Source: Peptostreptococcus canis
Lineage (GTDB): Bacteria > Bacillota > Clostridia > Peptostreptococcales > Peptostreptococcaceae
Reading direction: 5' to 3'
DNA: 64,000 nt
Assembly: GCF_014229965.1 (NCBI RefSeq)
Contig: NZ_JABGBW010000005.1
Location: forward strand, 1-64,000
Each line of letters begins with the position of its first letter. Position 1 is the stretch's first letter. The position numbers and the translations under genes are program-made. Below are positions 55,919 through 64,000 of this stretch, piece by piece. The notes under the pieces were generated by a model that was not told the origin of the DNA, searched no databases, and saw only the letters and a list, made by a program, of their open reading frames with translations.

Positions 55919-56968
55919 ATGAAAGAAAAGTTATTTATGAGCGGGTATACTAAAGCTGAAAATAAAGGTATAAATATACTTGATTTAGATGTATATGAAA
56001 ATTCAATAGAAATACTTGAGACAGAATGTATAAATGAGGAAAATCCATCGTACTTGGATTTTGATAAGATAAATGAATTGATATTTGCAGTGACATCTAG
56101 AGATGGCGGTGGAGTTGCAGTGTACAAAAAGATTGAGAATGAATATAAACTTATGGATACTTTGGGAGGGTTAGGTAAGGCTCCATGCCACCTTTATTAT
56201 GACTATAAAAGAGAACTTTTATATTCAAGCAATTATCATCTTGGAAAACTAGACATTATAAAAGTTCACAAAACTAATGAACAAAAGCAGGTATTGGAGC
56301 TTCTTAATACGATTGAGTTTAAAGGAAGTGGATTGATAAGTCCTAATCAGGATTCGTCCAGATGCCACATGGCAGTATTAGACAATGATGGAAAATATGT
56401 CATTGTCGTGGATTTAGGTGCAGATTCCGTATATACATATAACATTGATGGATTTGGAGAATATGAATTGAAAAGTGTTTATAAAACATCAAATGGTATG
56501 GGACCAAGACACATAGTATTTAGAAATGATGGAAAATTTGCGTATTTGTTAGGGGAGCTAGACTCTCATATTGACGTTTTAAGGTATGATAATAAGGAAG
56601 GGGTATTTAGTTATATGGACAGAGTCAAAACTCTTCCTGAGGCTTATAAAAGCACAAATTTTGCGTCTGCAATAAAGGCATCCGGTGATGGTAAATTTTT
56701 ATATGCTAGTAATAGAGGACATGATAGTATTGCTATATTTAGAATTTTTGAAAATGGAAATTTAGAACTAGTAGAAATCTCAAAAACGGGAGGAAGAACT
56801 CCTAGAGATTTTGGGTTTATAAATGATGAAAAATTCATTGTAGTAGGACATCAAGATGATAAAAAAGTTACGATCTTTAAAAGAGATAAAATGACTGGAA
56901 GGATGAAACAGTTCGATGATAAAATTTTTTTAAATTCTGAAATTGTATATGTAAAAAGTTATATATAA
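55919..56968 (+). CDS. Lactonase-family seven-bladed propeller (6-phosphogluconolactonase-like)
   Basis: 349 aa. Repeated propeller blades include PCHLYYDYKRELLYSSNYH, SRCHMAVLDNDGKYVIVVDL, GPRHIVFRNDGKFAYLLGEL and NRGHDSIAIF, the hallmarks of PF10282. Possible hydrolysis of 6-phosphogluconolactone or another sugar lactone. AGGGGAGTG precedes the ATG. No pentose-phosphate genes are adjacent. Confidence 0.88.
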   Translation: MKEKLFMSGYTKAENKGINILDLDVYENSIEILETECINEENPSYLDFDKINELIFAVTSRDGGGVAVYKKIENEYKLMDTLGGLGKAPCHLYYDYKRELLYSSNYHLGKLDIIKVHKTNEQKQVLELLNTIEFKGSGLISPNQDSSRCHMAVLDNDGKYVIVVDLGADSVYTYNIDGFGEYELKSVYKTSNGMGPRHIVFRNDGKFAYLLGELDSHIDVLRYDNKEGVFSYMDRVKTLPEAYKSTNFASAIKASGDGKFLYASNRGHDSIAIFRIFENGNLELVEISKTGGRTPRDFGFINDEKFIVVGHQDDKKVTIFKRDKMTGRMKQFDDKIFLNSEIVYVKSYI

Positions 56969-56973
56969 TGTAT

Positions 56974-57198
56974 TTAAAATAAATTTATTTTTACAATCCA
57001 AAATATAGCAAATACACCTATTATAAATAGAATTATTTCCGGTAAGACTATTTTTAGTAGTATATTTGCTATTTTTTTATTTTTATTTTCTTTATTATTC
57101 ATTTTTGACATTACAAAAAAAGGAAATATTACTAATATAGCAAATACAAAAAAAGTCGATGCGAAAATTTGTAAAACATTTATATTAGTATTAAACAT
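56974..57198 (-). CDS. Small two-helix membrane protein
   Basis: 74 aa. Start taken at the ATG ending at 57198, because GGAGG lies about 10 bases upstream, inside what would be the first codons of a longer frame. Two hydrophobic helices (about 10-30 and 50-70) flank a Lys/Asn-rich loop. No family recognised. Confidence 0.55.
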   Translation of the reverse strand: MFNTNINVLQIFASTFFVFAILVIFPFFVMSKMNNKENKNKKIANILLKIVLPEIILFIIGVFAIFWIVKINLF

Positions 57199-57403
57199 TT
57201 GTTTGATTACCTCCATTTCAATTCAATGTCGTGATTTATTGATGCAGTGAATTAGAAAAATTTAATTTTGCTGTGCAAATCAAGGCTGCATTCAAAAAAT
57301 AAATATCTATCAATAGGTTACACTTTTTATAAATAAAATACAATATAAAAAATCTTTTATTATGACTATTTTTAGCTATTTTATTTAATTTTAAATTCTA
57401 TCG

Positions 57404-57412
57404 TGATATAAT
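57404..57412 (+). promoter_or_regulatory. Extended -10 promoter of the acetylation operon
   Basis: TG-A-TATAAT (57404-57412) lies about 84 bases before the first start codon; no clear -35 box. The rest of the 297-base gap from 57199 is AT-rich and I see nothing else in it. Confidence 0.45.
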
Positions 57413-57495
57413 AACAAATACAATGAGCTTTTTGTATCTATTTATGAAGTTATGAAGAAATCATTTTTATTATATATTGTATGAAGGATAGGAAG

Positions 57496-58251
57496 ATGAA
57501 TATGAGTGGAAAAAAGAGTAAGATAGTTATATTAGCTGCTACTTTAGTTTTGGGTGTGTTTTTGTCTGATTATTATACTTTGGCTAGTGATAATTTAAAG
57601 ACAAACAAAGAAAATATATCATGGACTAGAAGTTTTTTAAAAAAACAGGCTTCACAAAATTTGGACGAAGTAGAGATAGAAATCAATAAAGTTAATAAAG
57701 ATACATCCATTACCAAATTTGATATGAATAAAGCAAAGAGTAGATTTGAGGATGTGGTTTTTCTTGGAGATTCAATAGTTGAATATCTTAGAGAAGCCAA
57801 TATACTTGATGCATCTAGTGTATTAGCACAAAAAGGAGAGCATGTTAATCAAGCCAGCAAACACTTAAAAGAAATAAAAAATCTTAGACCTAGACAGGTA
57901 GTCATATTATATGGGGCAAACGATATTAATGCATACTCACCAGAGAAATATAAAGAAGAATATGTAAAACTGGTTCAAGACATAAAAAAAATCCATCCTG
58001 GTATTGAAGTATACATACAGGCACCATTGCCTGTCAATGAAGCAAAGACTGTAAGTAAAGATTCTAGAGTGAATAATGAAAATATTAGACTATTTACTCA
58101 GAAGACCAAAGAGGTTGCATATAAAACGGGAGCGAATTTTTTATCTTCAGACGGTCTTGTGTCATCAAAGGCAATTTATGAGCAAGATGGAATACACTTT
58201 AAATATGAATTTTATAAAAATTGGCTGTACTTTTTGAGTGAAAATATATAG
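57496..58251 (+). CDS. Secreted SGNH/GDSL hydrolase
   Basis: 251 aa. Start taken at ATG 57496 after AAGGA; ATG 57502 is possible. One N-terminal membrane/signal helix, then an SGNH domain: block I VVFLGDSIVEYL (Ser), GANDIN (Asn) and the catalytic Asp-His pair in DGIHFKYEFY near the end. It probably transfers or removes acetyl groups on a surface glycan. First gene of a four-gene operon. Confidence 0.85.
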   Translation: MNMSGKKSKIVILAATLVLGVFLSDYYTLASDNLKTNKENISWTRSFLKKQASQNLDEVEIEINKVNKDTSITKFDMNKAKSRFEDVVFLGDSIVEYLREANILDASSVLAQKGEHVNQASKHLKEIKNLRPRQVVILYGANDINAYSPEKYKEEYVKLVQDIKKIHPGIEVYIQAPLPVNEAKTVSKDSRVNNENIRLFTQKTKEVAYKTGANFLSSDGLVSSKAIYEQDGIHFKYEFYKNWLYFLSENI

Positions 58252-58262
58252 GGAGGTGCATC

Positions 58263-58952
58263 ATGGACAAGGATTTTGAGAAAAACACTTCAGATTCACC
58301 TAAAAAAGCAGAAAATATTGTTGAAAAAATGGACGATAATAAAAAGACTAATCAGCAAAATGAGCAAAAAGTTAATTTCGAACAGACTGCAAGGCTGAGA
58401 GTTATAAAAAGTGAAGATATTGAATCGACAAGAAAAGGTAAAAAAGTGTCTAATAAAATGATAAGAAAACCTATGAAAATGAGCTCTATTTACAAGAAAA
58501 AATATCTTATTCTGTGGTTGACGGTTTTATTTGTTTTTATAATAGCTTATCAGTTTGTAAAAGTCAAAGATATTGATTTTATTAAGTTAGATAATGTGAT
58601 TTCGAAAAAAATAGATTTTGCTACTGTTGAAAAAGGTGATGATTTAACACTTAGAAAACTATATGGTATAAGTAAGATAGAGGTTGAAAGGTATATACTT
58701 TATGCTCCAAAAAGTAACATGGATGCAAACGAAATATTAGTACTTAAATGTAAACCTGAGTACGCTGATTCTATAATGAATAGAATACAAAATAGAGTAG
58801 ATTCTCAGTCTAATAGTTTCAAAAACTATGCTCCTGCTCAATATGAAATATTAAGTAAGAGTGAACTTAGTAAAAAAGGCGATTATATTTATTTTATTTC
58901 ATATAAAGATGTGAATGTAATTAATAATGCTATAAAGAATAGCTATAAGTAA
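58263..58952 (+). CDS. DUF4358-type single-pass membrane protein
   Basis: 229 aa. A charged cytoplasmic N-terminus (~75 residues), one membrane helix (about 81-99), then an outer domain (LTLRKLYGISKIEVERYILY, PKSNMDANEILVLKCK, FKNYAPAQYEIL) matching DUF4358. This family often sits beside MBOAT acyltransferases and may form part of the transfer complex. GGAGGTG precedes the ATG. Confidence 0.8.
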   Translation: MDKDFEKNTSDSPKKAENIVEKMDDNKKTNQQNEQKVNFEQTARLRVIKSEDIESTRKGKKVSNKMIRKPMKMSSIYKKKYLILWLTVLFVFIIAYQFVKVKDIDFIKLDNVISKKIDFATVEKGDDLTLRKLYGISKIEVERYILYAPKSNMDANEILVLKCKPEYADSIMNRIQNRVDSQSNSFKNYAPAQYEILSKSELSKKGDYIYFISYKDVNVINNAIKNSYK

Positions 58953-58967
58953 GGGAAGGTGAGAAAT

Positions 58968-60374
58968 TTGAGTTTTACAAGTTTAATTTTTTTATTCTTA
59001 TTCTTTCCGATAGCGATAATTATTCATACATTTGCACCGAAAAAGTTTAAGAATAAAGTATTATTAATCCTCAGTTTATTTTTCTATAGCTGGGGTGATC
59101 CTAGATATCTTTTTTTGATATTACTATCAATTATAGTTACCTGGTTTGGGGTCAAAAGGATGAATCTCATTAGGAATCGAAGGGAAGAAGCAAAATTTTA
59201 TATGGTTTGCCTAATAGTGATAAATGTTGCAATACTGGGATTTTTTAAATATTATGGATTCCTTATTGACAATGTGAACTTTATTACTAGAATGAATTTA
59301 AAAATAATAGATCTTGCCTTACCATTTGGAATTTCATTTTATACTTTTAAAATTATATCGTATATAGTAGATGTGTATACAAAAAGATGTGAACCACAAA
59401 GGAATATATCAGATTTTGCTTTATATATTACAATTTTTCCACAAATTGGAGCAGGACCTATTGTTCAGTATGCCGATATGCAGCATGAGTTATTGAATAG
59501 AAATGTTACAATTGATAAATTTGGTAAAGGTGTAGAAAAATTTGTAATAGGATTAGGAAAAAAAGTATTAATAGCAAATAATATGGCACTAATTTGGGCT
59601 CAAGTTAAAGATATTCCTGATTTGAAAATGTCTGTTTTAACTGCTTGGATAGGGATTATTGCATTTACATTACAGATTTATTTTGATTTCAGCGGATATT
59701 CTGATATGGCAATAGGAACTGGCTATATGCTGGGATTTAAATGGGCAGAAAACTTTAATTATCCATATATATCAAAAAGTGCAACTGAGTTTTGGAGAAG
59801 ATGGCATATATCTCTTGGTAATTGGTTTAAAAGATATATATATTTTCCTCTAGGAGGCAGTAAGTGTTCTAAACTCGAAAATTTTAGAAATATTTTTATA
59901 GTCTGGATGACAACCGGATTGTGGCATGGTGCCAATTGGAACTTTGTTATTTGGGGACTGTATTTTGGATTTATCATATATTTTGAAAAAGTTAAATTTG
60001 GAAAAATACTATCAAAAGCAAATAAAAAAGTGCAGGTATTATATTGTTTATTTATAGTTGTGATAGGTTGGGTAATGTTTGACATGAATGGTATATCACA
60101 GATTTTGAAGTTCTATGGGAATATGTTTATAATTGGAGCAAATGGTGTTGTGGATGGGACATCATTATATTTAATTAAGATTTCTTGGAGATTGTTTTTA
60201 CCAGCTATAATCGGTTCAACACCATATGTTTTTGGAATGATGGACAAAATAAAGTATAGATTTGGAAAAAAAGGGTATTTTTGTATTTCAATATTCTATA
60301 TTTTTATTGTTATACTATCAGTAGCATCTCTTCTAGGGGAAAGCTACAGTCCTTTCTTGTATTTTAAATTTTAG
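58968..60374 (+). CDS. MBOAT O-acyltransferase (AlgI/DltB-like)
   Basis: 468 aa with about 11 membrane helices. Start taken at TTG 58968, 6 bases after AAGGTG; GTG 58959 overlaps that site. The product begins MSFTSLIFLFLFFPIAI, as AlgI-type proteins do. The key motif is WMTTGLWHGANWNFVIWG near residue 317 with the invariant His. It should carry acetyl groups across the membrane to extracellular acetyltransferases. Confidence 0.93.
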   Translation: MSFTSLIFLFLFFPIAIIIHTFAPKKFKNKVLLILSLFFYSWGDPRYLFLILLSIIVTWFGVKRMNLIRNRREEAKFYMVCLIVINVAILGFFKYYGFLIDNVNFITRMNLKIIDLALPFGISFYTFKIISYIVDVYTKRCEPQRNISDFALYITIFPQIGAGPIVQYADMQHELLNRNVTIDKFGKGVEKFVIGLGKKVLIANNMALIWAQVKDIPDLKMSVLTAWIGIIAFTLQIYFDFSGYSDMAIGTGYMLGFKWAENFNYPYISKSATEFWRRWHISLGNWFKRYIYFPLGGSKCSKLENFRNIFIVWMTTGLWHGANWNFVIWGLYFGFIIYFEKVKFGKILSKANKKVQVLYCLFIVVIGWVMFDMNGISQILKFYGNMFIIGANGVVDGTSLYLIKISWRLFLPAIIGSTPYVFGMMDKIKYRFGKKGYFCISIFYIFIVILSVASLLGESYSPFLYFKF

Positions 60375-60389
60375 GTGGAGGTGAAGTAA

Positions 60390-62159
60390 GTGGGAAAAAA
60401 TAATAATTATTATGAACCAGAAATGCCTGAAAGCCTAAAAGAATTTCTTGGTATAGAAGATGATAAAAAATTAAAAGGAACTAGTAACAAGAACCTTAAC
60501 TCCAAAAAAATACAGAAAAAAAGACCATCTAATGCTACCAAAAGTCAGGATTCTAATTCAAAGAAATCAGTTTCTAGTAAAAGAAATAAAGTATCTAAGG
60601 ATAAATTAAAATCCGGTGGAAAAACCAATAGTGGTGTCAAAAAAAAGTCAGGTTCCAGAACTCCTAAAAATATTGAAATATCTTCTCCGAGTTCAACTAG
60701 AAAAACTAAAAGTAGTTCTTCAAAAATAAATGATTCAAAGAAAAGAATGACTGCTAATTCTTCTACTGTTAGAATGAATAAAAATTCTAAGAATGTGGAA
60801 GTTAAGGGGAAAACGAAAAGTAATGTTAAGAAAAACAGAAAAGATATCAATCGAAAAGTTAATTCGAATAAGAGAGGGTCAGTAAGAAAAAAAGTATCAA
60901 GAGATAAAAATAAAAAGAAACCAAATATTTTACAATTGATACTTTATGGAATTTTCGTATTTTTTGGCTTTCTTATTACTGGAGGCGACAAAACAAAGTA
61001 TATTTCTAAAGAAAAAAAGTCGGAATTTGATTACAGATTTCATAGAAACTTTTCTTTAGTCTTTATAGCGTTTGTAATTTTTGTAATGGTATTAAATATT
61101 ATTAAGCCAAATGCACAAACTTCAGTTGCTGAAAATAGAGATTTACAACAGAGACCTAAAATATCTACCTCTAAGATTTCGGATGGTAAGTTTGCTTCAG
61201 ATTATTCAAAGTATATGTCTGATCAATTTATTGGAAGGTCAAAATTTATAAAGTTGAAATCTAAGTTTGATCTATTGCTAGGTAAAAAGGAAATTAACGG
61301 AGTATATATTGCAAAAAATGATTATTTAATGGAAGGATTTAAAAAAGCGGATGATAATGTGACTAATATGAAGATTGATAGCATTAATATTTTTGCGCGC
61401 AGTAATCCTAAATTGAAGGTATCTGTAATGGTTGCTCCTAATAAAGTAGAAATATATAAACATTTACTACCTAAAAATATTCCAGTTGATTCACAGGTTG
61501 ATTATTTGAATAGTATTAGAGAAAAACTTGATCCAAAAATTAAATTTATAGATTTGGTAGATACCTTTGAAAGAAATAAAAACTCCGATGAGCTGTATTT
61601 TAAAACAGATCATCATTGGACAACTGATGGGGCATATTTAGCATATGTTGAATTTTGTAAAAAACAAAATTTAGAGCCTGTAAATATTAAATCTTTTGAT
61701 AAGAGTTTGGCATCGGATAGTTTCCGTGGTAGTTTATATTATAAAAATGGCGCCCAAATTGGCAAGCCTGATTCACTACATTTATATTTAACTCAAGCAA
61801 ATAAACCTGTAATCGTAAAATATTATGATACAAAGTTAAAGGTACCAAGTTTATATGATGTCGACAAATTGGATGGAAGAGATCCTTATGAAGTATTTAC
61901 TGGGGGAAATCACACTCAAATTAAGATAAGAACTAATATCGATACTGATAGAAGGTTGTTGCTTGTAAAAGATTCTTATGCAAATGCTATGTTACCATTT
62001 TTAGTGGATAATTTTTCTGAAATAAACATAGTGGATTTAAGGTATTTTACCGGTAGTATGAAAGATATTATACACAATAACGATGTCACTGATGTTCTTT
62101 TGATGTATAATGTTAATACATTTAATTTGGATTCATCAATCTTGAGTCTGAATGAGTAG
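60390..62159 (+). CDS. DHHW/AlgX-like acetyltransferase with long basic N-terminal tail
   Basis: 589 aa, starting at GTG behind GGAGGTGA. Residues ~25-175 are a Lys/Ser/Asn-rich, low-complexity cytoplasmic tail. Two hydrophobic helices (about 182-200 and 218-237) follow. Residues ~245-589 form a DHHW/SGNH-like domain: AENRDLQQRPKIS, the DHHW motif in YFKTDHHWTTDGAY, and a late LLLVKDSYANAMLPFL with the nucleophile serine. It probably acetylates an exported polysaccharide or wall polymer using the MBOAT protein. Confidence 0.88.
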   Translation: MGKNNNYYEPEMPESLKEFLGIEDDKKLKGTSNKNLNSKKIQKKRPSNATKSQDSNSKKSVSSKRNKVSKDKLKSGGKTNSGVKKKSGSRTPKNIEISSPSSTRKTKSSSSKINDSKKRMTANSSTVRMNKNSKNVEVKGKTKSNVKKNRKDINRKVNSNKRGSVRKKVSRDKNKKKPNILQLILYGIFVFFGFLITGGDKTKYISKEKKSEFDYRFHRNFSLVFIAFVIFVMVLNIIKPNAQTSVAENRDLQQRPKISTSKISDGKFASDYSKYMSDQFIGRSKFIKLKSKFDLLLGKKEINGVYIAKNDYLMEGFKKADDNVTNMKIDSINIFARSNPKLKVSVMVAPNKVEIYKHLLPKNIPVDSQVDYLNSIREKLDPKIKFIDLVDTFERNKNSDELYFKTDHHWTTDGAYLAYVEFCKKQNLEPVNIKSFDKSLASDSFRGSLYYKNGAQIGKPDSLHLYLTQANKPVIVKYYDTKLKVPSLYDVDKLDGRDPYEVFTGGNHTQIKIRTNIDTDRRLLLVKDSYANAMLPFLVDNFSEINIVDLRYFTGSMKDIIHNNDVTDVLLMYNVNTFNLDSSILSLNE

Positions 62160-62193
62160 AGTTTATTTAAAGAATTATATATCATAATAATAT

Positions 62194-62228
62194 AAAGCTC
62201 ACTGAAAACGAAAAATCAGTGAGCTTTT
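62194..62228 (+). terminator. Terminator of the acetylation operon
   Basis: A perfect 12-bp stem AAAGCTCACTGA (62194-62205 with 62216-62227) and a 10-base loop; the 3' arm ends in TTTT. Confidence 0.85.
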
Positions 62229-62308
62229 AATCGTGTATTAACACTATTATTTATTAATAAGTAAGTGTATGTTAAAAATATTCAGTTTTTATATAGATAT
62301 TTGACGTT

Positions 62309-62602
62309 CTAATCGGGCATATTAGAAAATATATCATCAATACTATCTTTTACCTTATCGCGCTCTTGTTTGCTTTTTCTAGAGCCTCCTAGAGCGTTAG
62401 AATAAGGGGTACTTGCAATCGAATTACCTCCAACTACATTTCGCAAGAAATTAATCTCATTTCTCATATACTTAAATTCAATTAGCATTCTTTCGATTGC
62501 TTGACTTTTTGTAGAAATATTATTTTCCGCCATATAATCCTCGATTAATTCATCTAAATCCGGGCTTATATATGATGTTAATCTTATTCTATTATTTTTC
62601 AA
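62309..62602 (-). CDS. Ribbon-helix-helix partition adaptor (ParR-like)
   Basis: 97 aa. The start codon is TTG after GAGGTTGGTG. The N-terminus has an RHH pattern (RIRLTSYISPDLDELIEDYM, then a NNISTKSQAIERMLIEF helix). The C-terminal ~35 residues are polar and end in an acidic segment, as in ParR proteins whose tail binds the actin filament. It overlaps the parM-like gene by 11 bases, so the two are translated together. It should bind the repeat array upstream of parM. Confidence 0.72.
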   Translation of the reverse strand: MKNNRIRLTSYISPDLDELIEDYMAENNISTKSQAIERMLIEFKYMRNEINFLRNVVGGNSIASTPYSNALGGSRKSKQERDKVKDSIDDIFSNMPD

Positions 62603-63506
62603 GTTTTACACCAACCTCGTATAGTCCTCTAGCTGTTGCCATTTGGCTATTTTCTACCATTGAATATTTTTCGTCTAGATCAAGGTTAAGAGAAGTCCCC
62701 CCTGATACATAAATGTCCATTTCATCTAAATTATTCCAAGTTTCCTCTATGATTTCGTTGGTATCATCAGATGTCAATTTATATGCTAAGTCCTTTAACT
62801 CCGGATAGTCATCTGCAGAATCTATTTCAGGAAGACTCTTTGTAATACCAATATCTACTAATTTCTTTTGTACTATTTTAAGAGCATTTTGATTACCCGA
62901 TTCTATTGTAGTGCTAAGTTTATCGTTGAATTTAAAACCTTTATCAAAGTAACTTAATTCAGTCGTTCTAAAACCGATATTAACCATTCCTACCGGTTTA
63001 TCTTCATTTATTCGACTATTCATTGCGTATATCAAAGCTGCATCGGCTTCTCTAAAAATATTTACACTTTCAATCTTTATTGTTTTAACACTATTATTTA
63101 TTTTATTTTTTACCGTAATTGTGGTATCTCTATATTCTTTTTGAATTTCTTTTAACGTACTTTTCTTGAATATCTTATACGGAACGCCTATCATAAGACT
63201 TACATTATCCGATACGGCAATTTCACTTAAGGCTGCTGTTATAAGAATTTTGGCTACCGGAGAAGTCTTGCTATCTCCTGCATTTCTAATACATTTCATA
63301 CTTTCTTTTTCTGAAAGGGCACCAACAAAGTATTCAGTGCCTTCTATTTCGATGTATATAGGGTTTTCTTTGTAATCCTCTAAAGAAATGTTTCTTCCAT
63401 CTCCGTAAACGCTTTTAAACAGACATTCATATTCCTTTTCGTTATAAAGTGAGTATGCCTTTACATAACCTCTACCGATGTCTAAACCTATTATTTGTGT
63501 ATCCAT
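62592..63506 (-). CDS. Plasmid-type actin-like ATPase (ParM/StbA family)
   Basis: 304 aa. Start taken at the ATG ending at 63506, after GGGAGGAAA; 15 codons upstream precede that site. Phosphate 1 motif IIGLDIGRGYVKAYS, GVPYKIFK, phosphate 2 VNIGFRTTELSYF and adenosine motif IYVSGGTSLN give the actin/Hsp70 ATPase fold. Filament growth should push apart sister copies of the DNA bound by the RHH partner. The order centromere-actin-adaptor is that of plasmid R1 parCMR. Confidence 0.85.
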   Translation of the reverse strand: MDTQIIGLDIGRGYVKAYSLYNEKEYECLFKSVYGDGRNISLEDYKENPIYIEIEGTEYFVGALSEKESMKCIRNAGDSKTSPVAKILITAALSEIAVSDNVSLMIGVPYKIFKKSTLKEIQKEYRDTTITVKNKINNSVKTIKIESVNIFREADAALIYAMNSRINEDKPVGMVNIGFRTTELSYFDKGFKFNDKLSTTIESGNQNALKIVQKKLVDIGITKSLPEIDSADDYPELKDLAYKLTSDDTNEIIEETWNNLDEMDIYVSGGTSLNLDLDEKYSMVENSQMATARGLYEVGVKLEK

Positions 63507-63680
63507 AATTTCCTCCCTCTTTTTTGTAATAAAAAATCGTTTATTTGCCATAAAAAGTAAATAAATTTTAATTAATCATAATTCCTTGTAATTTCAGTTT
63601 TTAACTTCGGATATATTTTTGTTATTTTTATATATATTTTTATTACTGATTTAAATAATGGTGATTAATCTACAATTAAT

Positions 63681-63686
63681 ATTATA
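63681..63686 (-). promoter_or_regulatory. -10 element for the parM-like operon
   Basis: A perfect TATAAT on the minus strand (63681-63686) about 175 bases before the start; the -35 box is poor. It lies beside a GTGATTAA copy (63661-63668), so the adaptor may autoregulate here. Confidence 0.35.
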
Positions 63687-63733
63687 ACATATAAGTGTCT
63701 AAATAGCTACTATTTTTATAAAAATTAGAAATA

Positions 63734-63850
63734 TAGTAATTAAATAGTGATTAAATAATAACTATAAAGGGTCTAAAAAGATAAAAAACAGTGATTATAT
63801 ATCATGTATAATGTTAAAGTGTAACTATATAGTGATTAAATAGTAATTAT
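63734..63850. repeat. parC-like array of ~11-bp direct repeats
   Basis: Two clusters of three units, each phased at 11 bp. The first has TAGTAATTAA (63734), TAGTGATTAA (63745) and TAATAACTAT (63756). The second has GTGTAACTAT (63819), TAGTGATTAA (63830) and TAGTAATTAT (63841). Single related copies occur at 63661 and 63789. RHH ParR proteins bind such short phased direct repeats. The 494-base region 63507-64000 holds no gene; beyond this array it contains a promoter at 63910. Confidence 0.65.
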
Positions 63851-63909
63851 AAATCAAGAAAAAATTAAGTCGGAATAAAAAAATAAAATATATGCGAACT
63901 TTATAAAAC

Positions 63910-63969
63910 TTGATAAAAAAAGTAAATGTTGATACAATTAAATAAAGTTTGTTGTAATAAAAAACAAAC
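63910..63969 (+). promoter_or_regulatory. Promoter and dyad pointing out of the window
   Basis: TTGATA (63910-63915), a 17-base spacer and TACAAT (63933-63938), followed by an inverted repeat GTTTGTT/AACAAAC (63947-63953 with 63963-63969). It probably drives a gene or RNA just beyond the right edge. Confidence 0.5.
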
Positions 63970-64000
63970 AAAGAAAGGGCAGGTAGTAAAAAAATTAAAA

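Noticed and set aside
63734-63850. Short repeats considered as a CRISPR array
   Set aside because: Units are ~10-11 bp, contiguous and AT-rich with no unique spacers; no cas genes are nearby.

Overview
The window is AT-rich DNA, with heavy AGA and AAA/AAT codon use, from a low-GC anaerobic Firmicute. Three things point to class Clostridia. The str/S10/spc/alpha ribosomal order is clostridial. There is an S-layer-type protein with three CWB2 repeats. There is a KOW RNA-binding gene just before infA. A Peptostreptococcaceae/Tissierellia-type genome is my best guess from memory, but the sequence alone does not fix the genus.

Layout. 1-54 is the end of tuf. 439-7452 is an accessory stretch: a radical SAM protein, a PPOX flavoprotein, an LCMT-like methyltransferase, a CWB2 wall protein, a zinc-ribbon membrane protein, a propeller-like surface protein, and back-to-back remnants of a LytTR regulator and an ABC-exporter ATPase. 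7653-22029 is the S10-spc-alpha ribosomal block, from rpsJ to rplQ with secY, adk, infA and rpoA. Neither map nor rpsD is present where I would expect them. 22041-25530 is a recently rearranged accessory segment bounded by two copies of the rplQ terminator/promoter region; it carries small unknown genes, a frameshifted gene, an IS30 relic and a sigma/anti-sigma pair. A 2-hydroxyacid dehydrogenase follows. 26795-29355 is ecfA1-ecfA2-ecfT, the shared energising module of vitamin transporters. 29578-35576 is a nearly complete shikimate pathway, with a fused aroE-aroK and a convergent aroQ dehydratase. A lipoprotein gene with a 50-bp perfect palindrome at its ribosome-binding site comes next, then truA, dps, rplM-rpsI and glyA. 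40677-51151 holds metabolic and transport genes: a CoA-transferase, an OPT transporter with a PqqD-like partner, a membrane glycerophosphodiesterase, hom, a flavodoxin/PPOX-like protein, dapB and alkD. 51379-54835 is rpmG-secE-nusG-rplK-rplA-rplJ-rplL with L1 and L10 leaders; it ends in a terminator instead of running into rpoB. 57496-62159 is a GDSL/DUF4358/MBOAT/DHHW operon for O-acetylating a surface polymer.

The window ends with a ParM-type actin and a ribbon-helix-helix partner on the minus strand. Upstream of them is an array of roughly 11-bp repeats that looks like a parC centromere. This plasmid-style type II segregation module beside housekeeping genes is the most striking system here.

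How the parts connect. The ribosomal operons, secY/secE, nusG and rpoA are the growth core. The ancestral order rplQ-ecfA1-ecfA2-ecfT-truA-rplM-rpsI can still be read, but it is interrupted by the sigma/anti-sigma segment, the shikimate island and dps. Starts were moved inward from the longest reading frame wherever a ribosome-binding site clearly marks a later codon; several starts are TTG or GTG.
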